NCBI GenBank assembly: GCA_018267575.1
Contig: JAFDYF010000100.1
Coordinates: 91,372-155,371, forward strand
Source: Bacteroidota bacterium
Lineage (GTDB): Bacteria; Bacteroidota; Bacteroidia; Chitinophagales; Chitinophagaceae
DNA length: 64,000 bases
Direction: 5' to 3'
The position numbers were made by a program, and so were the translations under genes. Below, piece by piece: positions 50,736-60,366 of the stretch; position 1 is the stretch's first letter; each line of letters opens with the position of its first letter. The notes under the pieces were generated by a model. It made no database searches. It was not told the origin of the DNA and worked only from the letters and a program-made list of their open reading frames with translations.

Positions 50736-52445
50736 ATGGTTATATCAAAATATGATGCTGCTAAATATAAAACGCCCATCGGTAAGGAACTGAATTGCAA
50801 AGGCTGGATTCAGGAAGCAGCTCTGCGTATGTTAATGAATAACATGAACCCTGAAGTGGCTGAACGCCCCAATGACTTGATTGTGTATGGCGGTCGTGGC
50901 AAGGCAGCCCGCAATTTTGAAGCGTTGGACAATATCATCAAAGCTTTGAAAATATTGGAGAATGATGAATCGCTTTTGATACAAAGTGGTAAGCCCGTTG
51001 GCATACTAAAAACGCATAAAGATGCACCACGTGTACTCATCAGCAATTCTCAATTAGTCCCCAACTGGGCCAACTGGAAACATTTTGATGAGTTGGAAAA
51101 AAAGGGATTGATGATGTACGGGCAAATGACGGCAGGCTCCTGGATCTATATCGGGTCACAAGGTATCGTTCAAGGTACCTACGAAACATATGCAGCACTT
51201 GCCAATAAACATTTTCCATCCAAATCATTAAAGTGGACGCTGAATGTTACAGCCGGCCTTGGTGGTATGGGTGGGGCTCAACCGCTGGCTATTACCATGA
51301 ATGAAGGCGTAGCTCTAATCGCCGAAGTAGAAGAGTGGAGAATTGACAAAAGGATAGAAACAAAATATCTCGATGATAAATTTTTGGATATCGATGCGGC
51401 AATCGATGCGGCCCTGAAATATAAATCCGCAGGATTCGCTAAGAGTATCGGCATTCGTTGTAATGCGATCCATTTGTTGGAAAGACTGTTGGAACGAGGC
51501 ATTGTACCGGATACCCTTTCCGATCAAACATCTGCACATGATCCATTGGTAGGCTATTGGCCACATGAAATCAGTTATGAGCAGGCAAAAGTATTAAGGG
51601 AAGCTAATCCCGATCAGTATATCGATTATTCCTATCGCTCCATGTTTCGTCATGTGCAGTTGATGGTGGAGTTGATGAACAAAGGTGCCATTACCTTCGA
51701 CTACGGAAACAATATCCGGGCAAGGGCACAGGAATATCAGAAAAAAAATTCTTCTCCCGACTCCCAACTCCCGCCTCTGGACTGTTTTGCCTTCCCTGGG
51801 TTCGTTCCCGCATATATAAGACCGTTATTCTGCGAGGGTAAGGGGCCTTTCCGTTGGGCGGCACTCAGTGGAGACCCCAATGATATTGCTGTAACGGATG
51901 AACTTATTGCAAATATGTTTCCGCAAAACGCTTCCTTGTTGCGTTGGTTGAAACTGGCAAAGGAACGGATTGCCTTTCAGGGATTGCCGGCACGCATCTG
52001 TTGGTTGGGCCAAGGCGAGCGTGAAAAAGCGGGTCTTGCCTTTAATGAATTGGTACGCACTGGAAAAGTGAAAGCACCGATTGTAATTGGCCGAGACCAT
52101 CTCGATACAGGATCGGTGGCTTCGCCCAACCGAGAAACGGAATCCATGTTGGATGGGAGCGATGCGGTGGCTGATTGGCCTATTCTCAATGCTTTGGTGA
52201 ATACAGCAGGCGGTGCTAGTTGGGTAAGCCTTCACCATGGCGGAGGCGTGGGCATGGGCTATAGTATCCATGCTGGCATGGTAATCGTAGCCGATGGAAC
52301 CGATGATGCCGCACAAAGACTGAAACGGGTATTGCGCAACGATCCGGGTATGGGTGTGATACGTCATGCTGATGCTGGCTATGATATTGCACAACACACC
52401 GCAAAGGAAAATGGCTTGGATTTAAGTGAGCGGCTCAATGGGTGA
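50736..52445 (+). CDS. hutU: Urocanate hydratase
   Basis: A 569-residue NAD-dependent enzyme converting urocanate to imidazolonepropionate. Family features are ALRMLMNNMNPEVAE, YGGRGKAARN, the NAD-region NVTAGLGGMGGAQP (about 170), FPGFVPAYIRPLFCEG and SLHHGGGVGMGYS. The ATG at 50736 gives the family start; an earlier one at 50700 would add 12 residues. About ten extra residues (NSSPDSQLPP) sit before the FPGFVPAY block and are encoded by a CTCCCGACTCCCAACTCCC-type simple repeat like those in intergenic DNA here. It is likely tolerated as a surface loop. Confidence 0.94.
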   Translation: MVISKYDAAKYKTPIGKELNCKGWIQEAALRMLMNNMNPEVAERPNDLIVYGGRGKAARNFEALDNIIKALKILENDESLLIQSGKPVGILKTHKDAPRVLISNSQLVPNWANWKHFDELEKKGLMMYGQMTAGSWIYIGSQGIVQGTYETYAALANKHFPSKSLKWTLNVTAGLGGMGGAQPLAITMNEGVALIAEVEEWRIDKRIETKYLDDKFLDIDAAIDAALKYKSAGFAKSIGIRCNAIHLLERLLERGIVPDTLSDQTSAHDPLVGYWPHEISYEQAKVLREANPDQYIDYSYRSMFRHVQLMVELMNKGAITFDYGNNIRARAQEYQKKNSSPDSQLPPLDCFAFPGFVPAYIRPLFCEGKGPFRWAALSGDPNDIAVTDELIANMFPQNASLLRWLKLAKERIAFQGLPARICWLGQGEREKAGLAFNELVRTGKVKAPIVIGRDHLDTGSVASPNRETESMLDGSDAVADWPILNALVNTAGGASWVSLHHGGGVGMGYSIHAGMVIVADGTDDAAQRLKRVLRNDPGMGVIRHADAGYDIAQHTAKENGLDLSERLNG

Positions 52446-53036
52446 GAAGTTGATTGGTTGATAAGTTGAAAGGTAGTTGCATCTTTTAAAGTTTAGATTT
52501 TTTGAACCACAGAAGGCATATAAGACACATAAGGATTCCTTCGTGCCTCATGTGTCTCATGTGGTTGATTCTTTATTTCCAAACTTTGGAAAGGTCAGGA
52601 TGAGAATCAAATATGGATGGTTGAGAGGTTGATTCGTTGGTAAAAGAAAGGCTACATTCGGCTTCTAGCTTTGAGCTTTAAGGGTTCAGCATTCTTCGTG
52701 GCAAAAAGTATAACTACAGAGACGGAGGAGACGAAGAGTAGGTTGATAAATAGGGGCAGATATTCTATAACATTCATTTTCAGCATTGCATTTTCAACAA
52801 GATTGGGTAGCTCCAATTGCCCAAATTGATTTAGTCGACCAACACAAATAGCATCAGTACGAATTGATAAAAAATAGCATATCTTTAGTTTAACGTTGTC
52901 TTTTTAAATAGGCAATGCCCTTGGTTTTTTTCTTATCCTGATTACTCCAGTTGATTGATGTCTGTTTCTTTTACTTTATCCTCAAAGATATTTTATCAAA
53001 TTTTCTCCATTTCGTATAAACCCTAAAATTGCTAAC
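52446..53036. other. Spacer with low-complexity and imperfect hairpin sequence
   Basis: About 590 bp without a gene. AACCAC (52505-52510) and GTGGTT (52561-52566) bracket an imperfect hairpin with ACACAT/ATGTGT inside, a plausible terminator for hutU, and it shares words with the spacer after xylA. Short repeats of GTTGATTGGTTGAT type occur on both sides. No open frame looks coding. Confidence 0.45.
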
Positions 53037-53639
53037 ATGAAAAATTTAATTGGCATTGCTATTGTGTTTTTATTAGCAGGCTCCGCCATTGCCCAGGATA
53101 CGGTTACACATGCCCGTGTTTTTAAAAAATTCAAGGTAAATTTAAGTCTTGGCTATGCGATACCACAATATTCATCTACTACTACAGGTACTAATTTTAG
53201 CGGGGGAGCACTATTTGCAATCGAACCTAAATTTGCTGTTATTGATCCACTTTCAATTGGTCTTAGGGCAGAGGTTGCCGTAATGGGTCATGTCAATACA
53301 AATACTTCCAACAATTCGTCTCAGAGCAATAGCAATGGCAAAGCAAATGGCTCTTATCTTTTAACAGCGGACTACTATTTTACCAGTTCAAAGTTTAGGC
53401 CTTTTATTGGTGCAGGTGGGGGTGTTTTTATCACGGCCAATATCGATTCCAACAAGGTCAATTCAAGTAATGGCAATATCCCCCGTACTTCGCAATTTGG
53501 GTTTATGGCCAGGGCCGGTTTTGAGTTGGGACATCTACGCATAGGGGCAGAGTATAATTTTGTATCCAATAATGCTAGTTATATTGGTCTGAAATTAGGA
53601 GTATGCTTCGGTGGTGGTAGAAAGAAAACCCATCTATAG
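53037..53639 (+). CDS. Outer-membrane beta-barrel protein
   Basis: A 200-residue exported protein with a clean signal peptide (MKNLIGIAIVFLLAGSAIAQ) and a barrel of about eight strands (FKVNLSLGYAIP, ALFAIEPKFAVIDP, SIGLRAEVAVMG, SYLLTADYYFT, FRPFIGAGGGVFI, FGFMARAGFELGHLRIGAEYNFV, SYIGLKLGVCFGGG). It is OmpA/OmpW-like in length; the ligand is unknown. It stands alone and is followed by a bidirectional hairpin. Confidence 0.85.
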   Translation: MKNLIGIAIVFLLAGSAIAQDTVTHARVFKKFKVNLSLGYAIPQYSSTTTGTNFSGGALFAIEPKFAVIDPLSIGLRAEVAVMGHVNTNTSNNSSQSNSNGKANGSYLLTADYYFTSSKFRPFIGAGGGVFITANIDSNKVNSSNGNIPRTSQFGFMARAGFELGHLRIGAEYNFVSNNASYIGLKLGVCFGGGRKKTHL

Positions 53640-53749
53640 TCTTTCAATCGGCTATGGGTTCAATTGATTTTTTGACTTTCCGATATTGTACAGGTTTTGT
53701 ATCCACTTTGTAACAAAAAAATAATGCTATTCAATTAAGCATTGTATAA

Positions 53750-53787
53750 ACCCATTATACAAAGGCGCAAAATTTTGTATAATGGGT
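53750..53787. terminator. Bidirectional terminator hairpin
   Basis: ACCCATTATACAAA (53750-53763) and TTTGTATAATGGGT (53774-53787) are a perfect 14-bp stem with a 10-base loop. It lies between the convergent barrel and DUF1080 genes. Confidence 0.65.
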
Positions 53788-53809
53788 CTGCCAGTAAATT
53801 TGTATAAGC

Positions 53810-54460
53810 CTAATTACCTAGGTTTCTTACCCTGATATTCTTGAAATAAACAATACTGTTTGGGTCATGGCCCTGTAGGGCAAAAGTGCCTTTTGAGATA
53901 TACCTGAAAGGATGATCCTGAATATTACGTAGGGGATGCACTGGCTCCGTATAATCCACCACTACGGTGTCATTGATTTTGATGATGACATGTTTGCCAA
54001 CTACTTTAATATATTCTGTGAACCACTGATAGTCCTTTACATACAGTTCCTTTACATCCACCACATCATAAAGGCTCCCAGTGCGCACATCATCCGAATG
54101 GGAATTGTTCACCTGTACCTCATAGCCATGGTCGGGCCAACCGCCCTCTTGGTATTGTGTATGAAAATAGATGCCTGAATTAGAGCCCGGCATGGTTTTT
54201 ACTTCTGCTTTGAATTCAAAATTTTTGAACTCATGGTTTTCTACATCTCCCACATAGTACAGATGAGCGGTAGGTCCATGCACCACGATACAGCCACTAT
54301 CTACTGAAAAGGTGGAGGCATTATGGCCCACTTTCCAACCATTCAACGATTTCCCATCAAAAAGAGATACCCAACCCTTACTAGTAGAGTCTGGTTCGTG
54401 GGCGTTGGTAAAAATAAAAAGGCAAGAAACGACGATTGCGAAGATCCTGATTTTGTTCAT
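53810..54460 (-). CDS. DUF1080 (3-keto-disaccharide hydrolase-type) secreted protein
   Basis: An exported protein of about 216 residues, signal peptide MNKIRIFAIVVSCLFIFTNA, consisting of a single concanavalin-like DUF1080 domain: GWVSLFDGKSLNGWKVG at its start, then MPGSNSGIYFHTQY and GGWPDHGYEVQVNNSH, and FALQGHDPNSIVYFKNIRVR at the end. Members hydrolyse 3-keto-glycosides or bind sugars. The open frame extends to 54526 with 22 unlikely residues; the ATG at 54460 starts the signal peptide. It is divergent from the GH32 gene, so a shared role in sugar use is plausible. Confidence 0.88.
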   Translation of the reverse strand: MNKIRIFAIVVSCLFIFTNAHEPDSTSKGWVSLFDGKSLNGWKVGHNASTFSVDSGCIVVHGPTAHLYYVGDVENHEFKNFEFKAEVKTMPGSNSGIYFHTQYQEGGWPDHGYEVQVNNSHSDDVRTGSLYDVVDVKELYVKDYQWFTEYIKVVGKHVIIKINDTVVVDYTEPVHPLRNIQDHPFRYISKGTFALQGHDPNSIVYFKNIRVRNLGN

Positions 54461-54686
54461 ATACAAATTACGGTGGTTTAGTTTTTGACCGGAGCATGAA
54501 AATACATTTTTTTGATGTGTTTTCATCTGAGCTAAGACCTAAATTATTTTTGGCACACTAATCTTCCAATTCTTTTTTAAGTACATGGCTTCTCTCTTTA
54601 TTTTGTTCTATATTCGGATAAGTAATATTCTCCAACCTACTCAACAACCCAAAGCTGCTATTTTGAAATATTCAAACCCCACTGGA

Positions 54687-56339
54687 ATGATCAAACGAAG
54701 CTCCATTACCCACTATTTCTTGCTGATTGCTTGTCTATTTTTTGTTACGGCACTTTTTGCCAATGATATAAAAATGAAGATCAGCAGCCATTATCTAAAT
54801 ATTCCTATTGGTTACCATGCCCGGATGAAATTGGTGGAGCTGCGTCTGGATGGCAAGCTGAAACGGAATTTCCCTGTGCAGTTGGCAGAGGACAGTATTG
54901 GTTATTGGATATACATTGACGTTTCAGAATTTAAGGGAAAGACAATTTCGATTGCTTGCCCTGCAAAAAATCAATGGTTGAAGCGTATTTACCAAAGTGA
55001 TCGAATCAATGGCTGGGATAGTTTGTATAAAGAATCGAATCGGCCTCAATTCCATTTTACGGTGAAGCGTGGATGGAGCAATGATGTGAATGGCCCAATT
55101 TATCTAAATAATGAGTACCATCTGTTTTGGCAATCCTTTCCCTTTGGGCTGAGTTGGAACACAGGGTATATGTATTGGGGGCATGCGGTTAGTAAGGACC
55201 TGCTGCATTGGGTTGAATTGCCAATTGCCATGATGCTGGACAGTTTGGGTTCACCTTGGTCCGGCTCTGCCGTGGTTGACAAGAACAACGATGCTGGTTT
55301 TGGAAAAAACGCGTTAGTCGTTTATTATACTGCTTTTGATGTGGTGTCGGGCCAACAAGTGCAGTGTATTGCTTACAGCAACGATAATGGTAAAACTTTT
55401 AAGCGATACCAACACAATCCCATTATTGATAGCAATTGGGAATTGGGCACTACACAAACCCGCGACCCTAAAATTCTTTGGTATGAGCCAGCCAAAACAT
55501 GGGTGTTGGTTTTGTTCGAAAATGATGGCATGTCTTTTTTCAATTCCAGTAATATGCGGGACTGGAAAAGGCAAAGCCATTTCCCCGGTCTCGAAGAATG
55601 TCCAGATTTTTTTGAACTCCCGGTGGATGGCGATATGTCTAATAAAAAATGGGTGTTACATGGTGGGTCAAGCGCTTATTATATTGGTCATTTCGATGGA
55701 AAAGTGTTTACCCCCGAAACAGGAAAGCTGAATTATGCAGAAGGGTTAAACATAAATGGGGATGACATACTTTATGCCGCCCAATCTTTTTCAGAAATGC
55801 CTGATGGCCGTCGGGTTCAAATGGCATGGGGAAGGATAGAACATCCAGGCATGCCATTTACTCAAATGATGCTTTTCCCTGTTGCCTTTTCATTAAAAAC
55901 CACCCTAATGGGTATCCGTTTATTGGCATCTCCTATTAAAGAAATTGCAGACCTGCATAAGAACCCACAGCACTGGGGATCGGTGACAATGGCTGAGGCG
56001 AACGAAAAACTAAAACAAATCAAGGGCAGTTGCTTGCATATGCTGTTGAGGTTTCAAGGCGATGCTGATACTTCGAGGAGATTGGCTTTGCAGTATAATG
56101 GCACCAACTTCATCAATATGCCTTTGACAACATTGGATGGAGGTATACATGAAATGGAATTGCTGATAGACAAAACATCAGCAGAGATATTTATTGATGG
56201 GGGAAGAAAATATATCTTGAGACAATTGGTGCCTTCAAAAAATAAGGAAGGACTTCAATTTGTCACAGGCTTGGAAAATGTTCTTATTGACAAAATAGAT
56301 ATCTACGAACTGAATTCGATTTGGGACAATGCCAAATAA
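54687..56339 (+). CDS. Glycoside hydrolase family 32 (levanase/fructanase-like)
   Basis: A secreted protein of about 550 residues. The signal peptide begins MIKRSSITHYFLLIACLFF; the upstream ATG at 54585 would bury it, so 54687 is chosen. A small N-terminal beta domain (about 25-120) precedes the GH32 five-blade propeller. The nucleophile Asp is in WSNDVNG (about residue 133; consensus WxNDPNG), RDPK (about 266) is the transition-state-stabilising motif and EC in LEECPDFFEL (about 314-315) is the acid/base Glu. A C-terminal beta-sandwich ends with KEGLQFVTG. It cleaves beta-fructosides such as levan, inulin or sucrose; which one cannot be read. No SusC/D pair is adjacent. Confidence 0.92.
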   Translation: MIKRSSITHYFLLIACLFFVTALFANDIKMKISSHYLNIPIGYHARMKLVELRLDGKLKRNFPVQLAEDSIGYWIYIDVSEFKGKTISIACPAKNQWLKRIYQSDRINGWDSLYKESNRPQFHFTVKRGWSNDVNGPIYLNNEYHLFWQSFPFGLSWNTGYMYWGHAVSKDLLHWVELPIAMMLDSLGSPWSGSAVVDKNNDAGFGKNALVVYYTAFDVVSGQQVQCIAYSNDNGKTFKRYQHNPIIDSNWELGTTQTRDPKILWYEPAKTWVLVLFENDGMSFFNSSNMRDWKRQSHFPGLEECPDFFELPVDGDMSNKKWVLHGGSSAYYIGHFDGKVFTPETGKLNYAEGLNINGDDILYAAQSFSEMPDGRRVQMAWGRIEHPGMPFTQMMLFPVAFSLKTTLMGIRLLASPIKEIADLHKNPQHWGSVTMAEANEKLKQIKGSCLHMLLRFQGDADTSRRLALQYNGTNFINMPLTTLDGGIHEMELLIDKTSAEIFIDGGRKYILRQLVPSKNKEGLQFVTGLENVLIDKIDIYELNSIWDNAK

Positions 56340-56386
56340 AAATGCCACTCGCAAGCAAATGGCATTCTTATTGTAATGAGGTATGT

Positions 56387-56704
56387 CTAGCTTTCTTTTG
56401 TTTCCTTGCTCACTTTTTCTATTTCAATCACATCGCCATTGATATTCCCCGTGATGGTCACTTTTTTGCCAAGGTATTTGCTTACCTTTTTGGGCTGGCT
56501 GATGGTATAAACCTTATCGCCTACCACAAAAACAGGCACTGCTCCTTCCTTGATACATTTGGCAGCGCAAGCTTCATGTCCTTCTTTTGCTCCTTTGGCT
56601 CCGCAATGGGAATCGCTGATATAACCAGTCCAAGTTCCTGGATCCCCAGCATAAGCCAGACAGAAAGTAAATACCAATAAAGGCAGCAATAGTAGCTTTT
56701 TCAT
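56387..56704 (-). CDS. Small secreted protein
   Basis: A 105-residue exported protein with signal peptide (about 1-20, ending AYAG) and a compact domain: WTGYISDSHCGAKG, then CAAKCIKEGAVPVFVVGDKVY and VTITGNINGDVIEIEKVS. The three cysteines and the fold pattern (small OB-like barrel) recur in Bacteroidota proteins of unknown function. It is convergent with the GH32 gene, 47 bp away. Confidence 0.8.
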   Translation of the reverse strand: MKKLLLLPLLVFTFCLAYAGDPGTWTGYISDSHCGAKGAKEGHEACAAKCIKEGAVPVFVVGDKVYTISQPKKVSKYLGKKVTITGNINGDVIEIEKVSKETKES

Positions 56705-56837
56705 GACTTAATGATTTTAAGGTGAACCCGAATTTACCAAATTTATTACATAGCAACAATTTTGTTCAGGAGCTTTAAATCCAATACAGACTGTTATTGT
56801 ATTTCTTTTTTTTAAAGACCAAAAATTTTTAAATGGG

Positions 56838-57092
56838 TTAATTGGGCTTCTTGCCTCCATCCAGTCGATCTTGATATGATTTCAGTTCCTCCCATTTATC
56901 GTCTACCCTCATTTGGCATTGTTTAGGCCAGGTGCCTGGGTCGTGCATTTTAAAGCGTTCGCCCCCAGTTACCAATATTTCTTTTAACCGCTCAACTTTG
57001 GAGGCAGCCACAGATGCCCATGTTTTCAATCCCGCATTATGGAACAATTGTTCAATTTTGGGACCGATACCTTCCACCAATTTCAGATCGTC
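56838..57092 (-). pseudogene. Helix-hairpin-helix domain fragment, N-terminally truncated
   Basis: About 84 codons: LDDLKLVEGIGPKIEQL, LKTWASVAASKVERL, FKMHDPGTWPKQCQM and ELKSYQDRLDGGKKP. This is the helix-hairpin-helix domain usually found as the C-terminal part of longer Bacteroidota proteins. A TAA stop lies just before the Leu codon and no ATG precedes the domain, leaving only a GTG at 57080 inside the conserved GIGP region. It is probably a remnant; a non-ATG short gene cannot be excluded. Confidence 0.5.
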
Positions 57093-57462
57093 TAATTAGA
57101 TTGCTTTATACTTTAGTCTGGATTAGGCTTTGTATTTCATTTCTTTTAGGTGCTATGTCAATGTTCACTTTTCGAAGCTTGATTTTTTATTACTGGTTTT
57201 TTGAACAAGCCTCAACAATTTTTTCTATTGTTAAACTATCACACTGCCCAGTTCGTTATAGAAACGAATTGTTATTTGAATGGTTCCTGTGCCAATTGTT
57301 AAGAGCTTAACTGTTGGCTTTATTTTGCCGAAATTTGGGTAATATTATAAGTGGAATGCGTTTGTTTGGGAATTGGCACAGATTGATATTTATTTCACCG
57401 CTATTTAACCGTTTTTCATTTGGGGGCTCTATTGTTTTTAGTTCCGATAAACCTTATAAAGT
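57093..57462. other. AT-rich spacer before the first START gene
   Basis: About 370 bp. An open frame overlapping it on the plus strand is Phe/Leu/Cys-rich and not convincing. I see no strong hairpin or clear promoter box. Confidence 0.35.
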
Positions 57463-58068
57463 ATGAAACTTGTTTTTTTATTTTTATTTATATTTTCGTT
57501 GCCTTTGTCTAGGTCAAACCCATGGATATTGACTAAGGAAATGGATGGGATAAAAATATATAGTCGGCATTCCGAAATTTCCAAATTCGATGATATAAAA
57601 ACAGAAGCCAATTTTCCCGGAAATATCAAACAGTTGTCTGAGATCTTAATGGATGTGCCCAGATATGTGGAATGGGCATATGCAACCAAATCAGCAGAAG
57701 TTGTAAGAAAAATTAGTAATAGTGAATTGATTTATTATTCAGAAATCAACGTGCCATGGCCTTCCTCCAACCGGGATTTTTATTCCCGATGCAAACTCAT
57801 AACTGGGCATGTGCCCGGTTCTTTTAAAATTGTGGCCGAGTCCATTAAAAACTATGGTCCGGAAAAAAAGGGGGTTGTGCGCATCCCTCTTTCCAAAGGA
57901 ATATGGGAAGTAACCACCCTATCGGATAAGATGATCCATGTGGAATACATATTGGAATTAGATCCGGGCGGTGTGGTGCCAGCTTGGTTACTGAACCTCT
58001 TTTCCACGAAGGGGCCGATGGAAACATTTATAAGCTTAAAAAAGAAAATGCAGATGTTGAACCGATAA
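57463..58068 (+). CDS. START-domain lipid-transfer-like protein, copy 1
   Basis: A 201-residue exported protein with a signal peptide (about 1-18) followed by one START (StAR-related lipid transfer) domain: WILTKEMDGIKIYSRHSEISKFDDIK, then VEWAYATKSAEVV, ELIYYSEINVPWPSSNRDFY and the C-terminal helix VPAWLLNLFSTKGPMETF. START domains hold a lipid or other hydrophobic ligand in a deep cavity. A closely related copy is at 62588-63205. Between them lie a permease, a steroid-reductase-like enzyme, an SDR and an aldo/keto reductase. The ligand is unknown. Confidence 0.87.
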   Translation: MKLVFLFLFIFSLPLSRSNPWILTKEMDGIKIYSRHSEISKFDDIKTEANFPGNIKQLSEILMDVPRYVEWAYATKSAEVVRKISNSELIYYSEINVPWPSSNRDFYSRCKLITGHVPGSFKIVAESIKNYGPEKKGVVRIPLSKGIWEVTTLSDKMIHVEYILELDPGGVVPAWLLNLFSTKGPMETFISLKKKMQMLNR

Positions 58069-58172
58069 TCTGCAGTCGGAATCGCCTTGCCCAATTTCAA
58101 TGGCCAGAAAATATTAGGTTGACTTAAAAAAATCCTTTCTATTTCCGGTTAACTTAATATTTTTATCGCACG

Positions 58173-59516
58173 ATGAATAAAAACAGACCGGCCTCCCGCA
58201 AACGACTGCATGTATTGCAACTGGCTGCTGTTATATTCTTCACCGTTTCTGGCGGACCTTATGGCATAGAGCCTCTCTTTACCTATGCTGGCGCCAATGC
58301 TGGATTATTGCTCTTGATGATTGCCCCAATTTTATGGGATGTACCGACTATTTTAACGGTGTTGGAACTAAACAGTATGATGCCTGTGAATGGCGGCTAT
58401 TACCAATGGGTAAAACGGGCATTGGGAACCCGCTGGGCTTTTTATGAAGGTTTTTGGACTTGGATGTACACTTTTGTTGATCTGGCTATTTACCCCGTGC
58501 TTTTTGTGGAGTATGCTTCCTTCTTTTTCCCTGACCTGCATATGTACAAAGTGCCTGTTTGCCTCTTCATCATTTGGTCCAGTGCGATTTTGAATATTCT
58601 CGGCATCGTGCCCGTAGGCAAAATATCCTTATTACTTGGGGCTCTGGTGCTTTCACCATTTATTATTTTGTGGGTAAGCGGTCTTTTCCAAAACCACGGC
58701 ACTGCACCACTCCCGCACCTGACATTGAATGGTATTTCTTTTTCCTCAATCGGCATGGGACTGTATACAGTGATGTGGAATTTTTTTGGATGGGATAATG
58801 CCACCACCTATGCTGGTGAGGTTGAAAAACCGATCCGTTCCTATGTAATCTCCTGTGCCTTGGCATTCGTTACTATTTTTGCGGTTTATATACTTACTGC
58901 GTTAGCCGTACTGCATTCGGGCATCGATTTTAATGTGCTGAACAGTTCGGGTTTCCCTGCTATGGGTGCTGTAATGGGCCATCATTGGTTGGGTGTGTTG
59001 CTGGCCATTGGCGGCATGGCCAGTGCTATTGGGCTTTTTTCCGCTGTGTTGCTTTCTGTTTCAAGGGTGCCCAAAGTGATGGCTGACGATGGGCTCATGC
59101 CACAAAAACTCAATACGCTGCACTCAAAATTCCAGACGCCCTATATTTCTATCATTGTGTCGGCGTTGATTATTAGCTTAATGATATTATGGTCTTTTAC
59201 CGATCTGATTATCATGGATGTGACACTATATGGGGCAGGACTTTTTCTGGAATTTACCAGTCTGATTGCATTACGCATCAAAGCACCGAATGAGCACCGC
59301 CCTTTTAAAATACCATTGAATATTCTTGGGCTCTGCATCATGTTCCTGTTCTCTGTTTCTATCTACGTGATAGGTCTCTCTGGTGCATTTTTAGAATCCG
59401 ATAAAACTTTTATACCCGCTACCATTGCCGTCATCGCTTTACTGAGTGCAGAACTTGCATGGCAGTTGGTGGTCAGGATAAAACTGAAGACCTCTCCAGC
59501 AAGGTTGAAAAAGTAG
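58173..59516 (+). CDS. APC-superfamily amino acid permease
   Basis: A 447-residue inner-membrane transporter with about 12 helices. The N-terminal region has FTVSGGPYGIEPLFTYAGA, the unwound helix-1 glycine motif of the APC superfamily, and NSMMPVNGGYYQWVKRALG in helix 2. FGWDNATTYAGEVEKPIRSYV is helix 6 of the amino-acid/polyamine group, and SRVPKVMADDGLMPQKL is a later family signature. It probably imports an amino acid or amine by proton coupling. It starts 104 bp after the first START gene and is convergent with the steroid-reductase-like gene. Confidence 0.88.
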   Translation: MNKNRPASRKRLHVLQLAAVIFFTVSGGPYGIEPLFTYAGANAGLLLLMIAPILWDVPTILTVLELNSMMPVNGGYYQWVKRALGTRWAFYEGFWTWMYTFVDLAIYPVLFVEYASFFFPDLHMYKVPVCLFIIWSSAILNILGIVPVGKISLLLGALVLSPFIILWVSGLFQNHGTAPLPHLTLNGISFSSIGMGLYTVMWNFFGWDNATTYAGEVEKPIRSYVISCALAFVTIFAVYILTALAVLHSGIDFNVLNSSGFPAMGAVMGHHWLGVLLAIGGMASAIGLFSAVLLSVSRVPKVMADDGLMPQKLNTLHSKFQTPYISIIVSALIISLMILWSFTDLIIMDVTLYGAGLFLEFTSLIALRIKAPNEHRPFKIPLNILGLCIMFLFSVSIYVIGLSGAFLESDKTFIPATIAVIALLSAELAWQLVVRIKLKTSPARLKK

Positions 59517-59549
59517 GATTGCTAGCCAACCAGCATATGCTCCAAAGGA

Positions 59550-60335
59550 TTATACGAAGAAGGGAATAATGGCCATTCTTTTGACAGGGTATTCGACAAA
59601 TTTTTCTTTGTACCATCTGTGATGCGATTTTGCTCGTGGAATTAAATTAGCTGCCGTCCAAATAAAAAAACAGAGTGCTGGCAGGTTCCAACATAAAATA
59701 GCAAAACCCAACCATTCCATCAATTCCCCGAAAAGATTGGGGCAACTGATATACTCGAACAGCCATGATTTGGGTATCAGATAATGTGTTTCATTTGGTT
59801 CGCGCAAATGAATTAACATATCGTCTGCCTTCCAATTTATGAACATGCCCAAGAAAAATAGGATAATGCCTATGATGAAACGGATATCTGTAAACCAACC
59901 CAGTGAGTAATGTGCAAAATGGGTAAAATAATATCCCAAGGAAAACCCATTGACCAGATTAAAAAAAATACCCGAAGCCACCACCAGCAAGGGCATTTTC
60001 TTTCCTTGGGTATGCAGGCGGAAAGGAAATATGAATGTTCTATTCAGATAATGGAAAGCGAAAAGACCAATCATGACCCAGGACGGAGCTGAGATCTTGT
60101 CTGCAAAAGGAAGAATGAGGATTACCATCATCAGAAGAACTGGAAACTCCATCAGCGACCAGGCCATCCGGTTGTTGATAGCCGGGCCCCATTTTTCTGA
60201 AGCATGTCTTCCATATGGAGCCGTGATGCGCATCAGCACAAAAAAAATGATGATGGCAATGGCGATCCATATGAATAGGAAAAGTTTGTATACAGGGTAG
60301 GAGATATTGGATATAAGCATTGCTGGGCTTAACAT
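59550..60335 (-). CDS. Steroid 5-alpha-reductase-like (SRD5A-type) membrane protein
   Basis: A 261-residue membrane protein with about six helices. The C-terminal half matches the 3-oxo-5-alpha-steroid 4-dehydrogenase fold: NRTFIFPFRLHTQGKKMP, YISCPNLFGELMEWLGFAI and the terminal RAKSHHRWYKEKFVEYPVKRMAIIPF, which contains the NADPH-binding residues of that family. It would reduce a conjugated double bond in a hydrophobic substrate using NADPH. Bacterial substrates are unknown. It is probably co-transcribed with the SDR gene 11 to 31 bp upstream on the same strand. Confidence 0.85.
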   Translation of the reverse strand: MLSPAMLISNISYPVYKLFLFIWIAIAIIIFFVLMRITAPYGRHASEKWGPAINNRMAWSLMEFPVLLMMVILILPFADKISAPSWVMIGLFAFHYLNRTFIFPFRLHTQGKKMPLLVVASGIFFNLVNGFSLGYYFTHFAHYSLGWFTDIRFIIGIILFFLGMFINWKADDMLIHLREPNETHYLIPKSWLFEYISCPNLFGELMEWLGFAILCWNLPALCFFIWTAANLIPRAKSHHRWYKEKFVEYPVKRMAIIPFFV

Positions 60336-60366
60336 TAAAGGTTATCCGATGCCACTGTTGCTATTT

